Source of the DNA: Nymphaea colorata
Lineage: Eukaryota; Streptophyta; Magnoliopsida; Nymphaeales; Nymphaeaceae
Assembly: GCF_008831285.2 (NCBI RefSeq)
Contig: NW_022204507.1
Span: 4,112,174 to 4,176,173, forward strand
Direction: 5' to 3'
Length of the DNA stretch: 64,000 nucleotides
The notes below the pieces were generated by a model. That model made no database searches. It worked only from the letters and a program-made list of their open reading frames with translations, and had not been told where the DNA came from. Positions within the stretch are counted from its first letter, which is position 1. Every line of letters starts with the position of its first letter. The position numbers and the translations under genes are program-made. Shown here in pieces: positions 33,941-47,500 of the stretch.

Positions 33941-36934
33941 CTCAATAATTTGCAAGGAAGAAAATCCAAACATCTTAAGTCCATCAAGACTTCCTGGGAG
34001 TTGCAATGGTGGCAGGTTCTACACTTTGAGGCCTTGTAACTTTTCTATTTCTACATTAAGCCTCTGACACACCAAGTCCCAGCACTTTCTAGGAGAAGCA
34101 TGCATAAAGACTTCAGTTGGATCGTCCTCAACTGTAACCTGTCATATTACATTCACAAGTATATAAATTTCAAGAACGACCACCAACAGTAATCAAAATA
34201 ATGTTTACCTGACTAGGGTTATGGCAGTCAAAATATAGGACATGGAACTTGAGAAAGGAAGGAAAATCTTGATGAAAATCAGAGGCCTAATTAATCATAC
34301 AAATACATTCAGATTCAAGCTTCCATTGGTCTAGCCAAAAAAGAGCCGGGTTCTATCCAAACTTGGTATAATTAATGAAGGGATAAGGTTTACCTAGGAA
34401 AATTATTTATACTATGCAGCCATTAAAGTTTGAATCAAGGGCAGTTGGATAAATAAGAGCTGCTACTTTGAATAGTTACTCCCAATTCCAAACCTGAATA
34501 CGATTCCACAGCTTGGATGAGTCTGTGAACATGTCAAGCATTCTAACTAAGCTGGTATATGGTGCTCTCATTGTGAACATAGAAAAAGTGTTCCCATAGA
34601 TAACTCCATTAAAGGTTAAGAAGACAATGTCCACCATTTCCTTAGTGATAAGCCTTAAAAATAGCCCTTAATTAGTTTAGCAAAAATAAGTTGCAACTTA
34701 CCTTAAACATGAGCCCAAGCAGTCCAACAACAAATACTTTCGAGGTATAGCTACAAATTTGTGTTGGATCATGTATATCAAAGAACATGACATGACTTTA
34801 TATCCTACAGAAAGTTGGCAACAGTGACCCTTTATCATCAACATATATGTGAACCAAGGACATCATAGAAGCACAAGAAAAACATAAGCATATATTAGGA
34901 AATATGGCTTCCTTACTGCACCATAGCTTTTGAGGAACAATAGAGCCAATTTCTATTGGCACAGGTTCATGCAATGTCTTTTTCAATATGAAAGGTACAA
35001 GTATCCGATCCAGAGGTTGGACACACAGCCACAGTTGAATTGGATTTGTTTTCATTCATTATAGTACATGTGCATGAAGTAGTTTCTTTGATATGCACTT
35101 TATCTGTGATTCACAAGAAGATGGCTTCAAAAGCTGCAGATTGACTCCAAAAAGTTTTTTTGCTTTACAACATGCACCTTCTCGAAGACTGCCATCTATA
35201 AGAAGTGAACTGGATTTTGCATTCATGAAACATGCTCCCGCATGACTATCCCCTCTCGGGAATAAGCTATATCGATGGTTTTACGATGCTCTTTCAATTT
35301 AATGAATATTTCAGCACTCAAACCTTTTTCCCCTTTAGCATTAGATACATCGCTTCAGGTGCAGACAAGCATTTTATGCTTAAATAGCTATTGAGGTATA
35401 TCCTCAGACAACGAAAGCTGCTCTTCATTGACCTCATATCTATGCCTACTTCTATCGCTCTCTGCATTAGATGAACTGTTGCTTTGCAATTTCTGCTGTT
35501 TCTAGTCGTGATCAACATTCTTATCCTCCTCTCCAGAAATACATGATCCAACTGGAGTGGTCCTTTTATGCTTTAAAAGAGGTCCTTCCCACCTAGATCG
35601 GGGAAATTTTTGCAAGCATTAACCTTAGTCCCTGAACCTGCAGAAGTATCATCCTTAATGTGTGAAAGCATTCCAAGATTCAACTCTTGATTACCGAAAC
35701 CAATCTGGAATAACTTATCAGAGTTGGTGGTTGATGGAAATTCCAAAGAATTCATAATGTGTAGTTTGTTGACAAGATATGAAGCCATGTGGCTATTTTC
35801 TACTGAACTTGATTGAAAGGCTCTTGAAGTATCACAACCATTTCCCTCAGATTTGCATGCTTCGTTCATGTCAAGACTTTTTTACTCTTTGCCTAGAAGT
35901 TGATCCTTCCTTTGAAGGATATTTCAGTGCATTGCATTTCCTATTTTCCACTTCTGAAGAAAGGCCATCAGTTGCAACTGAGTCAACTGAATGCTCACCC
36001 AAGAAGTCCAACTTCAGGCTCTAACTTACCAGCAATCTCTGATTGTGTGGTGGCAAGAGTTCCAAAGCTTGTTCCCCTGATTTGGTGAAACTACTGCAAC
36101 TTGTTTCTGGCTTCAAACAAGATGAGTTCTCAGGTGTTGTCATGGATAAACCATCAATGGACAACTTTCCAGTTGCCCAGTCGTACAGAGTGGTCAGATT
36201 TCCTTCTAAAGCTTTTACAAGGGTATGCAATTCATCCAAATCATAATGGAAGAGGAAATATCTTCTTCTTGGACATATTAGCAGAGTAGCTTTGCATGCT
36301 CTAAGCATGAGAAGCGGTTCCGTGAACATTCACAACCAATTGCTAAGAGATGTGAATCACAAAAACATAAAAAGCATTCTTGATCATCGGTCAAATCAAA
36401 GTTTGCATGGATTCTTCTGGCTTCAAAAGGTTTAGGAAGTTTCTCTCTCCTCATTTGCTCCATCTGTACCCATGCCTAAAAGAGTAATAACAAAAAATGT
36501 TACAACTTACAATGATGAATGAGTAACTTCAAGTAGCTAAAATATGTAATGCATAAACATACGATTACTTTAACTGCTTTTGTAAGAATTTCATCCTTCC
36601 TGCATGCACTTTCCCATCTCAGACTTTCTTTGTTGCATTCCTTGAGTAGCAGTAGTCTCCAAGGTGCCCTAACTGCTCTGTTAGTGCACTGAGTAGCAAT
36701 TTATCATGTGATATCAATGTTTTATGACACTGTTCACAGTAAAGTTTCACTGCGCTTTGGCCATGTGGCAACCAATAATTGGAGCAACATTGACTGCCTT
36801 AGTACAGTTGAAACCTCAGTTAAATCCTGAATGCTATGCCCTAGGGAAAGTAAGAACAAACTCACCAGCATGCTGAATAGTACGATAAACAAGACCCCTT
36901 CAGATTTTAAAACTGATGGCGACAGTTGTGTGAA
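33941..36934 (-). pseudogene. JMJ14/15/18-type histone H3K4 demethylase pseudogene, 3' part (copy 1)
   Basis: Plant PKDM7 demethylases remove methyl groups from histone H3 lysine 4 in the nucleus. The domain order is JmjN, JmjC, C5HC2 zinc finger, FYRN, FYRC. Minus-strand blocks here cover the last part: 36569-36934 (end of Jmj[16 protein letters not shown] and NVAP, then [18 protein letters not shown]); 34896-36475 (C5HC2 finger ECFLCFCDSHLLAIGCECS, then FLFHYDLDELHTLVKALEGN, a divergent linker, and FYRN with GSIVPQKLWCSKEAIFP); 34702-34804 (DPTQICSYTSKV); 33941-34138 (FYRC, VTVEDDPTEVFMHASP, CWDLV, LPPLQLPGSLDG). In the JmjC end the family FPRAYHSGFNCGFN reads with TAG and TGA in place of Y and C, and a base is missing after NVAP. 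The finger breaks after KLLC, and FYRC has a TAG. JmjN and the JmjC start are not found. A further 1-base loss in SEGV(S)VYR is seen only in this copy. Confidence 0.88.
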
Positions 36935-37871
36935 CTGTAGCTAAATGAGTTGTTAAAGATTAATGTTCAATCAAAAGCAAGAATAATAAACTTTAAATCA
37001 GATTGAAGCACTACAAAATGATCGATACCTCTTGGATTGTGAAGTATGTGCATTATCAAAACCTAAAAATGACAATCAACAGAACCAACTTCAGCTGGAT
37101 TTATCCAAATGTAGACCAAATTAAAAAAAAAGTCACAAAATTCTATAGAAGAAAGTATAAAGCAGAGCTAATTCTAAGCTTTACTTTGACATTAAAAAAT
37201 GAAAAAAGAAAAACAAATAGGGGTTATCTTCTGTTCAACTTTCTTGTGCACAAAAAATAAATAAAATCATGTAGTGGGAAGAAAATGACAATAAGTTCAA
37301 ACTTTAGCAAGACAACCAACTTATTTTGTCTAAGAGCAAAGGGCCATAAAAATATTTACAATGTCCATCTTGCTACTACTTGTAATATCATGTCATTGAC
37401 ATATATAAAAGAAGAATGACTATACCTAAAAAGTTATCTTAGCAAAATAGAGTTGTATTAGAATAACAAAGTTTAAAATTTATCTTAGTAAAATATAGTT
37501 GTATAGAATAACAAGATTTCAAAATTTAGAGATGTAACAAATAACTTAAATTTATTAAAGCAAAACATAGGATTTCACATTACACTATAAAACTTTCCTC
37601 AGGTGAAGAATCTTACCATAGAAAGTTTTGCCCGAAGAGGGAGATTCATATAAACTTCTAAAGTTAATTCTTATTAAAAAAAATTCTGACGTCAATTTGG
37701 TATATGTCCCAACCTTTAATAGAAATTATAAGAACCCTAATTAATGTCATCTTAGCTGATGGAGAGAAGGCTTCTGAATAGTCTATGACTCATCATATTA
37801 CTGATTATTACCAGGCAAGTTCATTCTAAGACTCATATTATAAAATGAGATAGCAGTCAGGCATGTCCCAG
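36935..37871. other. AT-rich DNA up to the gap, nothing recognised
   Basis: This lies upstream of the demethylase fragment on its strand, where an intron and the earlier JmjC exons would be expected. No such exon was seen. The counterpart is 59489-60427. Confidence 0.45.
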
Positions 37872-37971
37872 NNNNNNNNNNNNNNNNNNNNNNNNNNNNN
37901 NNNNNNNNNNNNNNNNNNNNNNNNNNNNNNNNNNNNNNNNNNNNNNNNNNNNNNNNNNNNNNNNNNNNNNN
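37872..37971. other. Assembly gap, 100 N
   Basis: Exactly 100 ambiguous bases, the customary placeholder for a gap of unknown size in scaffolding. The frame that appears to run through it is meaningless. Confidence 1.
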
Positions 37972-39842
37972 TTGAATGTTGTCCGATCTCACCTTCATTA
38001 ATTGCATATATATTATAGTACTCTTTAGTGCTTTCATTTCTTATTTGCCATCACAGAGGTCCGATCATGTACGTTTTTTCATGTGATAAAAGTGCAACCA
38101 AGTGATTAACACTGTGATTAATGGGATGCAGTCTGGAAGCGATTAATAGAAACTGTTTATGTTTAACCAACACGATCTGGATACAGACACCTCCCTCTCT
38201 CTCGGATCGTCAAGGTATGCTCCCTCTCCTCTTCTCATTGTTGTCGTGATTTTCTTCTCGTAGATCCTTTGTGTGATTTTTTGAAGGTTCTCACTTCAAT
38301 CAAAGTGATCTTTTGATTCACCCGGGATGAGTTCAACCTCTCCAAGGCCATGATGGGGTACAGTTCTACAAAAAGATTGAAGGCTCAATCTGGGATCCGC
38401 TGGCTATGAAAGGAAACATTCTCTTTCATTTTCCACATACGCATCATTTTTCATTTCTTTACAATCTCTAGGGGGGTGTTTGATGGCCTGGAAATCTGGA
38501 ATTGGAAATATATTTCTGAAAATATATTTCCAAAAAAAAAAAAGGGAAAAATCTTTCTGATTCCCATTTTGATGTGCGTTTGAAATATATATGTGTCTAA
38601 TGGCAAGCATAAGGGCATAGCAAGTGCTGAACTCCAAATCAGTAACTAATGACATTGACGACAGAAAATTCCAAAGGTATTAGCACAAACATAAGATTTA
38701 GTTGGTTAATTATGCAATTACTAAATGAATAATATTCAAAATAATGCAAGAAAGCAATTGATTTGCTGTTTTCAATGTCTACATCAAAATTGTAATGCAG
38801 TTTCGTCTCCAAGTTTGCAATGAAGGTCCACTACAGTCATTAAAATATGTAAACTAACAACTACTCTGAGTATGCATCAACAGTAATGAAGGATGTCAAG
38901 AGGGAGCCATTGTTAAAAATAAACAAACATAATCAAGGCATTCTAATTCCAAAATACACAAATGTTTGGCATGGCATGCAGAAATGCAGTCTGAGATCTT
39001 CCTCGGGTTGTCTTCCCTTAAAAGTAATCAATGGTGTTTGCCCATGGGCTACCATCTCTTTGAAACTTTTTGATTCTAGAAGATACCAGGTATGTGTTTT
39101 AGGCTTTTAGCAGTCCTTTCAGACAGCAAAAACATAAACTGCATTATGCAGATAGACATATCATGCATTAAGCCCATTTCATGATGTTTGATGAAGCCTT
39201 ATAGCTTTCTTGAATCAAACTGAACTCCCCTGTGGCAACATTCTATGAAGGGGATTTGCTGATCAACTTGCAATAAAAAAAAAGAGTAGGAATCAACTTG
39301 TTGATCATGTTTGCAATAAATTAAGGAGAGTTCTCCCACGCAGATGCTTTTCATTGGAACCTGCTGATCATGGCTTAACTAAGAATCCTCTCAAGACCGT
39401 TACATTTCATCTAGCCTGAATCCAATCGAGTCGAATCAAATCATTGAGCATCAAAAATCTAAACTATTTGATGCAAATGTTAAAGACACAAGAAAATGCA
39501 GAATGAAGTGAACATGCACTTTTCTTTATTATGGTCCATACCAGCAGCCAACTTAAAAGAGTTAGAGGCGTAGCAGAAAATCAATTTCATGCTGGTAATC
39601 TTGAAGACACCCAATACTAATCTGTGCGTGGAGAGAAAGAGAGACTGGGAGAGATCTATACTTGTGAAGCATGCACTACCCATTACTAATATGTATGCAA
39701 AGAGAGAGAGGGAGATCTGTACTTGGGAAACATGCAGCTTCCCTTTATGGTCTATAATAACATCCAACTTAAAAGAATTAGAAGCATAGCAGAAAAGCAA
39801 ATTCATGCTAATAATCTTGAAGGCACCCATTGCTAATATGCA

Positions 39843-39878
<36 letters not shown>
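39843..39878 (+). repeat. Compound (GT)n(GA)n microsatellite (copy 2)
   Basis: Counterpart of 17308-17345, a little shorter in the GA part. Confidence 0.9.
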
Positions 39879-39879
<1 letters not shown>

Positions 39880-40340
39880 CCTTCTGTTTTTACTAAGAAA
39901 TGATTATTGATGTCTGCAAGGTATCACTCATTCCAGATGTTTAGGTGAAAGGAAAAAGGAACATAGAAAGCTTTAGTCTATATTGTGAATAAGATTGGGT
40001 TTATCCAAGCATTAGATATTTGAGTTGGGGAACAACTAAAATTTATTAGTTGTACTGAGGATTTGCTCAACGTTTTTTCTACTCTTTCTCTAAAGTGTGT
40101 CATCAAATTTAATTTTCTTGAGAATTTATTTGATGGACATTGGACAAAAATGATGGAAGTTATAACTACCCTATGATGTATGCATGTGCATGTATTATTT
40201 ACAATACATTGATATGCATGTGAACTATATTCTAAAAGATAGTGGATTGAAGCTTTTATGTTTCATGCCATGAAAGAGATGTCACTTATGGAATTGTTCA
40301 GTGGTTGATATGCATTCTGATATACTCTGGCTTATTGTAG

Positions 40341-40907
40341 ACCTTGTGGAGGCAAGCTGCTATGCTGACAACCCTGAATGGAGGTTAACATGATTCTGAA
40401 CCTTAAAGTGAAAATTTAACTAGCTTAGCAATAGCCACTTCTCATGAAAAGCTCTTAGTTCAATTATGAACAGTTTTAGTCATTTTATCCTATCTAAGCT
40501 GCATTTTCTCTCCAGTCTTGATGAACAAGTTGCCAAAGATATTCAACTCTTAGATTCTATTGCTGAAAAACAAACATAGATATTTTCTGAAGAGTGCAAG
40601 CTGTTTCCAGCAGATGTGCAGATCCAATCGCTGTATCCTCTGTAAGTGGATACCTATAAACACTGGAATGAGTTCGTAAGTATACTTGTGGTTTTCTTTT
40701 GTATTCACTGTTTGATATGTATCTAAAACATTTTCATATTCAGTAAAATCTTTTGTTTGGAACAACACCAACATAAAAAAGAATGGCTTTCTCTTCAGAA
40801 ATGAGAGATTCCATCCACAGGACAGAAGAAAGGAAGAGCTTGATGAGTCTGTTCTAGCTCCAAGCTTTTTCAGAGAAAAAGATAGGAACATTCAATTGTC
40901 AAGCTAA
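40341..40907 (+). pseudogene. Spliced gene fragment, three in-phase exons, unknown protein (copy 2)
   Basis: Blocks 40341-40383, 40516-40641 and 40799-40907 correspond to 17808-18374, with the same lengths (43, 126 and 109 bases), phases, splice-site sequences, internal TAG and terminal TAA. This middle part of the duplication is essentially identical between the copies, so the TAG is unlikely to be a random base error. Confidence 0.6.
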
Positions 40908-41377
40908 TTGGTAAGCACGAGTTAAGAAGTTAATGCATTTGCGAAGAAACCAGTCAACTACTAAATGTACAAACTTAACAAAATCGATCTCTGTGACAAG
41001 AAACCCTCACAAAAGAAAAAGGGGATAGAGAAACAGACTGGACTTTCTATATGGATGCCTCTAGGGAAAAAAATTTCTTTCATAGTAGGAGCCAAATAGA
41101 AAGAGGGATTTCCAAAAATTCAGCGAGAAATGAAAAAAAAATTAAATACTATTCACCATTCATGTTCAAACACTAACCTTTCCATGAAAACCTTGCAGAT
41201 CTGATCACAGAGTAACAATCGAGCCTCAATTTGTTGCTGCAGAGAGGAAGAGACGGATTCCTGCGCTATGGTAACAGGGCAAGCCAAAATCAGTGTTTCC
41301 TAACACGGAAGCTGCGGCACAAACGACAGAGGAAGAGACGGAGGGCTTCTTCTTCAACAAGGGCGAGAGAGATGGGG

Positions 41378-41492
41378 AGGGGAGCAGGAGAGTGAGAGGG
41401 CGAGAGAGACAACGAGGGGAGCAGGAGAGTGGGGAGGGCAAGAGAGACGACGAGGAGCAGGAGAGTGAGAGGGCGAGAGAGACGACGACCAG
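41378..41492 (+). repeat. GC-rich minisatellite (copy 2)
   Basis: Counterpart of 18841-18956, with a one-base difference in the second unit. Confidence 0.8.
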
Positions 41493-41782
41493 CAGGCCGG
41501 ATGGAGGTGACGGAGGCAGCTGCGGGCCTATGGCAGGAGGGGGAGGGAGGCGATGCGTGGGTGGGACGCGATGCATGGGTGCCCTAACAGGCAGAAAAAT
41601 AAAACCGGCACAATGTTTCCACCTCTCGCAGTCGAAACATTTTCAGAAAAAAAAGATTCCAGAAACGTGTTTAACGGTTATAATTTTTATTCCACCTTTG
41701 ACGGAATGAGAAAAATTTTGAATATTTGAAAATTTTCTCCATGGCTACAGGATATTGCCAGGCCATCAAACAGCCCCTAGAG

Positions 41783-42749
41783 TTTTTTCCAGAACCCCAA
41801 TCTCTGTTCTGTGATTTTTCTTGCCATTTTCTTTTGTCATATTTAAGAATGCCTAATTTTGAAGCATATTAAGAAATATTGCAAGCTTTTCGACTTTTAA
41901 GAACCAGAAGCCGAACTGATGATTCCCTATGCAATCCATCTCCTGCCGTTCATAGAGGTAGGTTTCCAAGATAAGGATAGGTATACTCTCTACGACTGCC
42001 TTTCCAACCCATTTATAGGGGGCAACCATCTACATTATCCATTTATACATGAGTGGGATTTTTTATACACCCTTTTTTGCATTGGGGGCATGTTTTTTGA
42101 TCTGAAATATGAATTAGTCCACATTTTGCACACTAAATAAACATGTATGAACATTTAATGGGGTAACCTTTTTCATCGAATAGAAGGCTTTTTTTTTTCT
42201 ATTGGTCATTGTCTAAATAAACAGTGGAAAGAAACCAAAACGCTTCTTGTCTTTGTCTTTTTCTTTTATTTCCTAGCATCCTTCATACGATAGGCAATGA
42301 TTAAACCTCTTCAAATGTTAATTCGGACTTTTGATATGTGATTCTTTATGTGCATATACATTTTATTTCACCAATTTAATTTATATAAGTGAAATGAGTT
42401 GCATTTTTTTCGTTTTTCATTTTTCCTTTTTCAAATATGTTTTTCAATTTTTAAACCGCATTTCATTTTCTCGTTTTTTTTTTGCATTTTTTCGAAAATA
42501 ATGCACTTTTTATATACACACACAAAAGGACGCAGTGGCATCATCAATATCCTAGGTGAGAAAACATGCATTGCATCAGTACGAGTTGGCGTCTAGTCAT
42601 AGTACTAAGTTAAATCTTGATTTACGTTTTCCAATCAATAGGCTGTTCTTATCATGCTGAACATTTTGAATCAGACATTGTGAACATATAACGAAACTGC
42701 TTATATGTGAGACTTTGTTCACAAATATTCATCAGCTTTAATACCACAG
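41783..42749. other. AT-rich DNA, nothing recognised (copy 2)
   Basis: Counterpart of 19244-20209, with small homopolymer-length differences only. Confidence 0.45.
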
Positions 42750-43605
42750 TCTTTTTTGGGCATTGGTTCGGTGTCAAGGATACACTTTGGTCTCATGAAA
42801 ATGTTTGCAATTCTGGTGGAGTGTGCAGCATCATGAAAGTTATCTGAGCTTGTCTGAATTGGAACACATTGCAAAGGTAAATGTAAGATTCCTGGCTGGC
42901 TAAATCATTTTGACCTTTTGTCTATCACATAGTGGACCTCTGTATGCATCTGGCTAGTGACTCTGGCTAACATGGGATTATATTCTTAGCACCAAGACTG
43001 AACAACCATTTTCTTTTGTCAAAAGAAATATGAAGATATTACCTGCATGAACTATTTTGAGGTATAGTGATTTTCATCATAAGTATAAAATTATTTAAAA
43101 TAGAATTGCTTGAGAGCTAGTCTTCAGAATGTGAGTGTGTGTTGGTTTGTCTTTTTTTTTTTTTGTTGGGGGTGGGGGGTGGGTTGTGTTGGTGGTGTCG
43201 GGGGAGAGAGAGAGAGAATAAGTCTATTCAAGTGTTTATAAGATGATAATGGTTTTGTTGTTACATGAGCCTGTTCGATGGTTTCCTTCTAATAGGTTGA
43301 TCTTGGTTCTGTTGTATCATGAAAATGATTGATGCTTTTTTCTTAATAGGATGATATTGGTTCTACAGCATACTTGGTGAGCACTATAGGTAGACTTTTA
43401 GTTCATTCAAGTTGCCTTGTCATACTGGGTGAACTATGGTGGCAAAGAGTTTGAAGCAGTTGAGAACTGTGGAGGTAATCATCTACGTTGCATCAAGAAG
43501 AAAGAAGAACTTCAAAAATTACTCAACAGGAAAATAGAAGGGAAAGTTGCAAAAGGAAGCATCTGCCTCTCTACTTTGAAATGCTTTTCCATGTTACCTC
43601 CAAAT
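42750..43605 (+). pseudogene. Exon-like blocks of an unidentified gene, interrupted by hAT (copy 2)
   Basis: Counterpart of 20210-21061. Block one (42750-42876) has one extra T in the KLSELSEL segment, and block two (43350-43605) has one extra C in the GELWWKEF segment. Both frames that are open in copy 1 are therefore shifted here. Either the copies are alleles with different damage or these are base-calling errors. Confidence 0.5.
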
Positions 43606-44566
43606 CAAAAGTGTAAGAAACGTATGCCTCCCACAAAAAAAAAATGCGACTCAAAGCATTTTTTAGAAAAAATGCCTTGAGGCAGGGCCTTGAGGTGCAC
43701 GCATCCCTGAATCATGCACCTCATTTAATATAGGCGCATGCCTCCATCCATGGTATGCTCCGTGCATTAGGCATATGCCTCAAGGAAAGTGTTGAAAAAA
43801 GTAATGCTATATGTTTGTAATTTATGAAATAAAGATAATAACATTGTTTTTTTTTACTTACTATTATATTTTGTTATGTATTATTGTTTTTATATGAAGG
43901 TAAAACAATAATAGAAGATTTACAGCATGAGAGTTTTCATGATGAAGCAACTGAACAGGAAGATGAACTTATTTAATATATGGACGGTTCAAATGATGAT
44001 GAATTGTCATCCATTACAGAATATGAAAATGATGAAGATACAATTGGCCAATCGCATACAAAAATCATTTGAACTTTGTTAAATATCACTTGATAATTGC
44101 ACAAATTAGTTACTTTTTTAATTTTTGTACATACACACATTTCAATATGCTTATATTATTGTCCACCAATACTTGTTATTTACTTATTCTTTTAACTGAT
44201 ATTATCATCTGAATTTTGGTTTTCCTAGTTTTGGTTATTTGTTTTTCAATGATAGTTCTATGACCTGTTTAGGACAGGTCATGCTTCTATGCCAATTATG
44301 CAAGCACTCTTTGCACTATGTATGTTATGACATTGTATTTGTTTGGATTTGCAAATTATTATAGTTTGCATATACTGTGTATTAATTTTTATTGATATGC
44401 TTAGTATTGTAGTCATTTTTTTCAGTTTTGATGTTATTTTTATAAATATTATATAATTCACAAACTTGTCTGTGAAGCTATGCTTCAACTAATGCCTCCC
44501 CTCCCCTCCCCTCACCTCTTGAGAGGCTGAACGTGTCTCCTTACCTTATTGCCTTTTACAACATTT
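43606..44566 (+). mobile_element. Short hAT derivative, 0.96 kb (copy 2)
   Basis: Counterpart of 21062-22019, flanked by CTCCAAAT at 43598-43605 and 44567-44574. The same insertion site and target duplication in both copies show that the hAT insertion predates whatever separated them. Confidence 0.88.
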
Positions 44567-44574
44567 CTCCAAAT

Positions 44575-47500
44575 ACCATCAAGTTGTTCCTCTTGAGAGT
44601 GTGGTGCCACTTTTTCTTAGTAACTTGCTCCGGCGACACCCAACTAGAAGTTTCTCTTGTTCTCCTCCTTCTTCCTCTGCAATACAATATGCATGATGCC
44701 GGTAGGTATGTTCATGAAGGGTTTGCATGCAATTGATGTCTAGCAATGTTAAAATGACTTGAAGATGACCTAAAAAATCCTTAGATGAACTATAATGGGT
44801 CCCACCAGCATGCCATCTATTTGCTCCCCTCCCGGAATGGGGAGTAGCGTGAAGCCGAAAATTTGAGATTTGGATATTAGAAAAATTGCAAGGGAAAGGG
44901 ATCCGCCTACTGGTACGAGGTCTAACCATGTCTCCCCACCTTTAACATGGATAATTGGACCTAAGACTAAGCATTTCTCAAAAGTTGTACAAGTCATTTG
45001 ATTGGTGCATTATATATGTTTGTGCATAAGGGTTTGAAATTTGATTTTGAAGTTCATTTGAACTTAATTTTGAACAACCAAAGTTTCGACCTTGTTTTAG
45101 ATAAAATGAAATGCATTTTAAACAAGTTATTTGAAAATATAATTGGTTTTGACAAGTTATTTAGAAATTCAACTTGTTCAAGAAATTTGGGTAAATTCTT
45201 TTGAATTTTGGCAAAATTGAAAATTGTTCAAAATTGATTCTAGTTGGGACCATTGATTTGATCAAAATTTTGAACTTAGTTTAAAGTAAATTCAAAAATG
45301 AACTTGACTTAAATAGTTGACTTAGATTGAAAAAATGGATCAATTGATCAAATTGAAAATTGGTTGATCAAAAGAAATGAATTTTGAATTGAAATTGTAC
45401 CAAGTTCTCTTTTAGAGAAGATTGTAAATTTTTCAAGTAAAGCTTGTTTTTGAAAAAATAGGGATTCCAATGTTTTATAGAAAAATTTTATGTTCCAAAT
45501 ATATTTGTTGGAAAGATTGGTAGGATTCTTGTATTTTCGTTTCAAAACTAAGTGAGATTCCAAATTCTTTGTTGCAATATAGCTCGGTCATGTTTTATAA
45601 CTTGAATTGGTTCACTTACTTCTAGAGATGGTGCATGTGTGTGTGAATTAGATAAGTGAATGCATGCATGAATTAAGAAAATAAACTATATGTGTGCATA
45701 CATTCTTTACTCTCACTAACTCTCCATGCATCTACACGTGTTAATTTTTCTTCCATCATACATGCATTCATGAAATAAAGAGCAAATTTATATTAAATTG
45801 GATATGTAGTACAATGTCTAGGATATACTTGGTATTGGATCAAGTATAACTACTACAATGCAGTCCATAAGCTTGACATAGATAAAATTCTTAAACTTGA
45901 AAGTGAAATCTGAAAATTGAACGAAAAATCCTAGTTTTAGAATGGGAAAAACGTGGAAAACCTCCACTTTCTCATGTTAAAATGATTATAAAACAGACCA
46001 TGTACTGATTTAATGGTTGCAATTAACAAATGTCTACTTTGGAGATCTTTGTTCAAAGTAAAATGTAATTTGATAGATTAAATCTTGAAATTGATGAAAC
46101 ATATATACATCTATTTTTCCATTAAAGTAAATGTTGGAATGCGGATCAGATCTTAGAAGCAATGTTTACTCCAAATTTGGTTTTAATTCTCAAGGCTATG
46201 CAAATTAGTACAGTATGTTGAGAGAATTTGACAAAATTTCTCTTGCCGGTTTTGTGAAGTTTAATTACAGCTTTTGGCTGAAATTTTGTGATGCATTAAT
46301 TTGAATATCAGCCATATTAGGAGCTACTCTCTGCAGTGCTGATTAGGCAAGACTAGGCATTCGGTCTAATTTCATAGACATTGACAAATTAGTAGCTTCC
46401 TTTGAGCTGAAATAAGTATTTTAGGATCTCAAACATGATGTTCCAAGATTCTTTGAAAAATAAAATTCTAGGTTTTAAAAATACATATATATACACTCAA
46501 TCAGCCTGATTTCAAATTTTTAATTGGCTAAATCTTGTAGGTAGCCATCAAGATTCAATGTTGGAAGCAATCTCCTTTAGATTAGCTTAAGGATGTGACC
46601 CTTAACCTAATCTTGAAAGAATAATAGCAATTTTCATATGAGATGATATATATATATATATATACACACATTCGTATATATGCGTAAATGTTGCTTTTTG
46701 AATTAAAAAGATTGAGTAAAGGGCCACATAACACATGAACAGTGATAGTTTACGGCTGGGATTTTTACATCAAAGGGGTTGAAACTACAGAAAATTATGA
46801 GAAATATAGATTGAAATGGAAGAAAATCAGTGGATCATCTCAACCAATTGTTCATTATGTAAGGGTGGATCTCATCTATAATAATGAATCTGTCCCTAAT
46901 AAGCTTTTGGGAAGGGAAAATGCATGCATTGCAACATTTAAATAAAAATTCTCTCTCATTTGGAGACTAACTCAACCAACCAAAAAAAAGCAGTGGCAGT
47001 GGTGTTCTCGGAGTTGCGGCAGAGGTGGAGCCTGCTCAGGAAGAGCTTGCCGGTGGTGAGGTTTTTGTGGGCGGTGATGGGGTAGCTAGCATCCCACGAT
47101 TCACCAGAAAGCTCATTGGAGTGATGTGTGGGCTGCTGGAAGAGTGCCTCCTTTCATTGGGAGAGCTCCACCTGTGGGTGGTAGAGATGCTACCATGGAC
47201 TGATAGTTATGGTAGTGTTTGGATGGGCAGTGGAATTTAGGCAATGGTCACCAGTTCCAAGTGGGGTATTGCCCCTACACAAATAGTTCAGAACAAGAAA
47301 CGAGACAACATTAATGCATGAATAAATGATCTTATTAAATAAGAGAGAGAAAGTAGAGGGTGCCATGGGACATGTGATGCTGATGTGGTGCCAAGGTGGA
47401 AGGTGTGGGGGCTAACTGGGCGCTAGGCTAGAGCCTGCACAAAGAAAAGCCAGCTTAAGGAGCTAGCACCGCATGGACTGGCTGGAGCAAGTGACTGGGA

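Larger units (their letters stand above)
15435..37871 (+). repeat. Large duplication, copy 1 (22.4 kb), ends at the assembly gap
   Basis: The sequence from TTGAATGTTGTCCGATCTCA at 15435 to GGCATGTCCCAG ending at 37871 recurs at 37972-60427 in the same orientation. The two are almost identical over long stretches and differ mainly by single-base indels, with a few larger ones. Copy 1 ends on the last base before the N run. Detailed contents are listed separately for each copy. See the findings for why this is probably an unmerged contig overlap. Confidence 0.97.
38466..41782. mobile_element. Terminal-inverted-repeat element enclosing exon-like blocks (copy 2)
   Basis: Counterpart of 15956-19243. 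Here the left end reads CTCTAGGGGGGTGTTTGATG followed by GCCTGG. It agrees with the right end (complement of 41758-41782) better than copy 1 does, apart from one extra base in the G run. The same exon-like blocks and minisatellite lie inside. Confidence 0.6.

Noticed and set aside
37798-38037. Minus-strand frame of 79 codons running through the N block
   Set aside because: Nearly half of it is ambiguous bases; it is an artefact of translating the gap.
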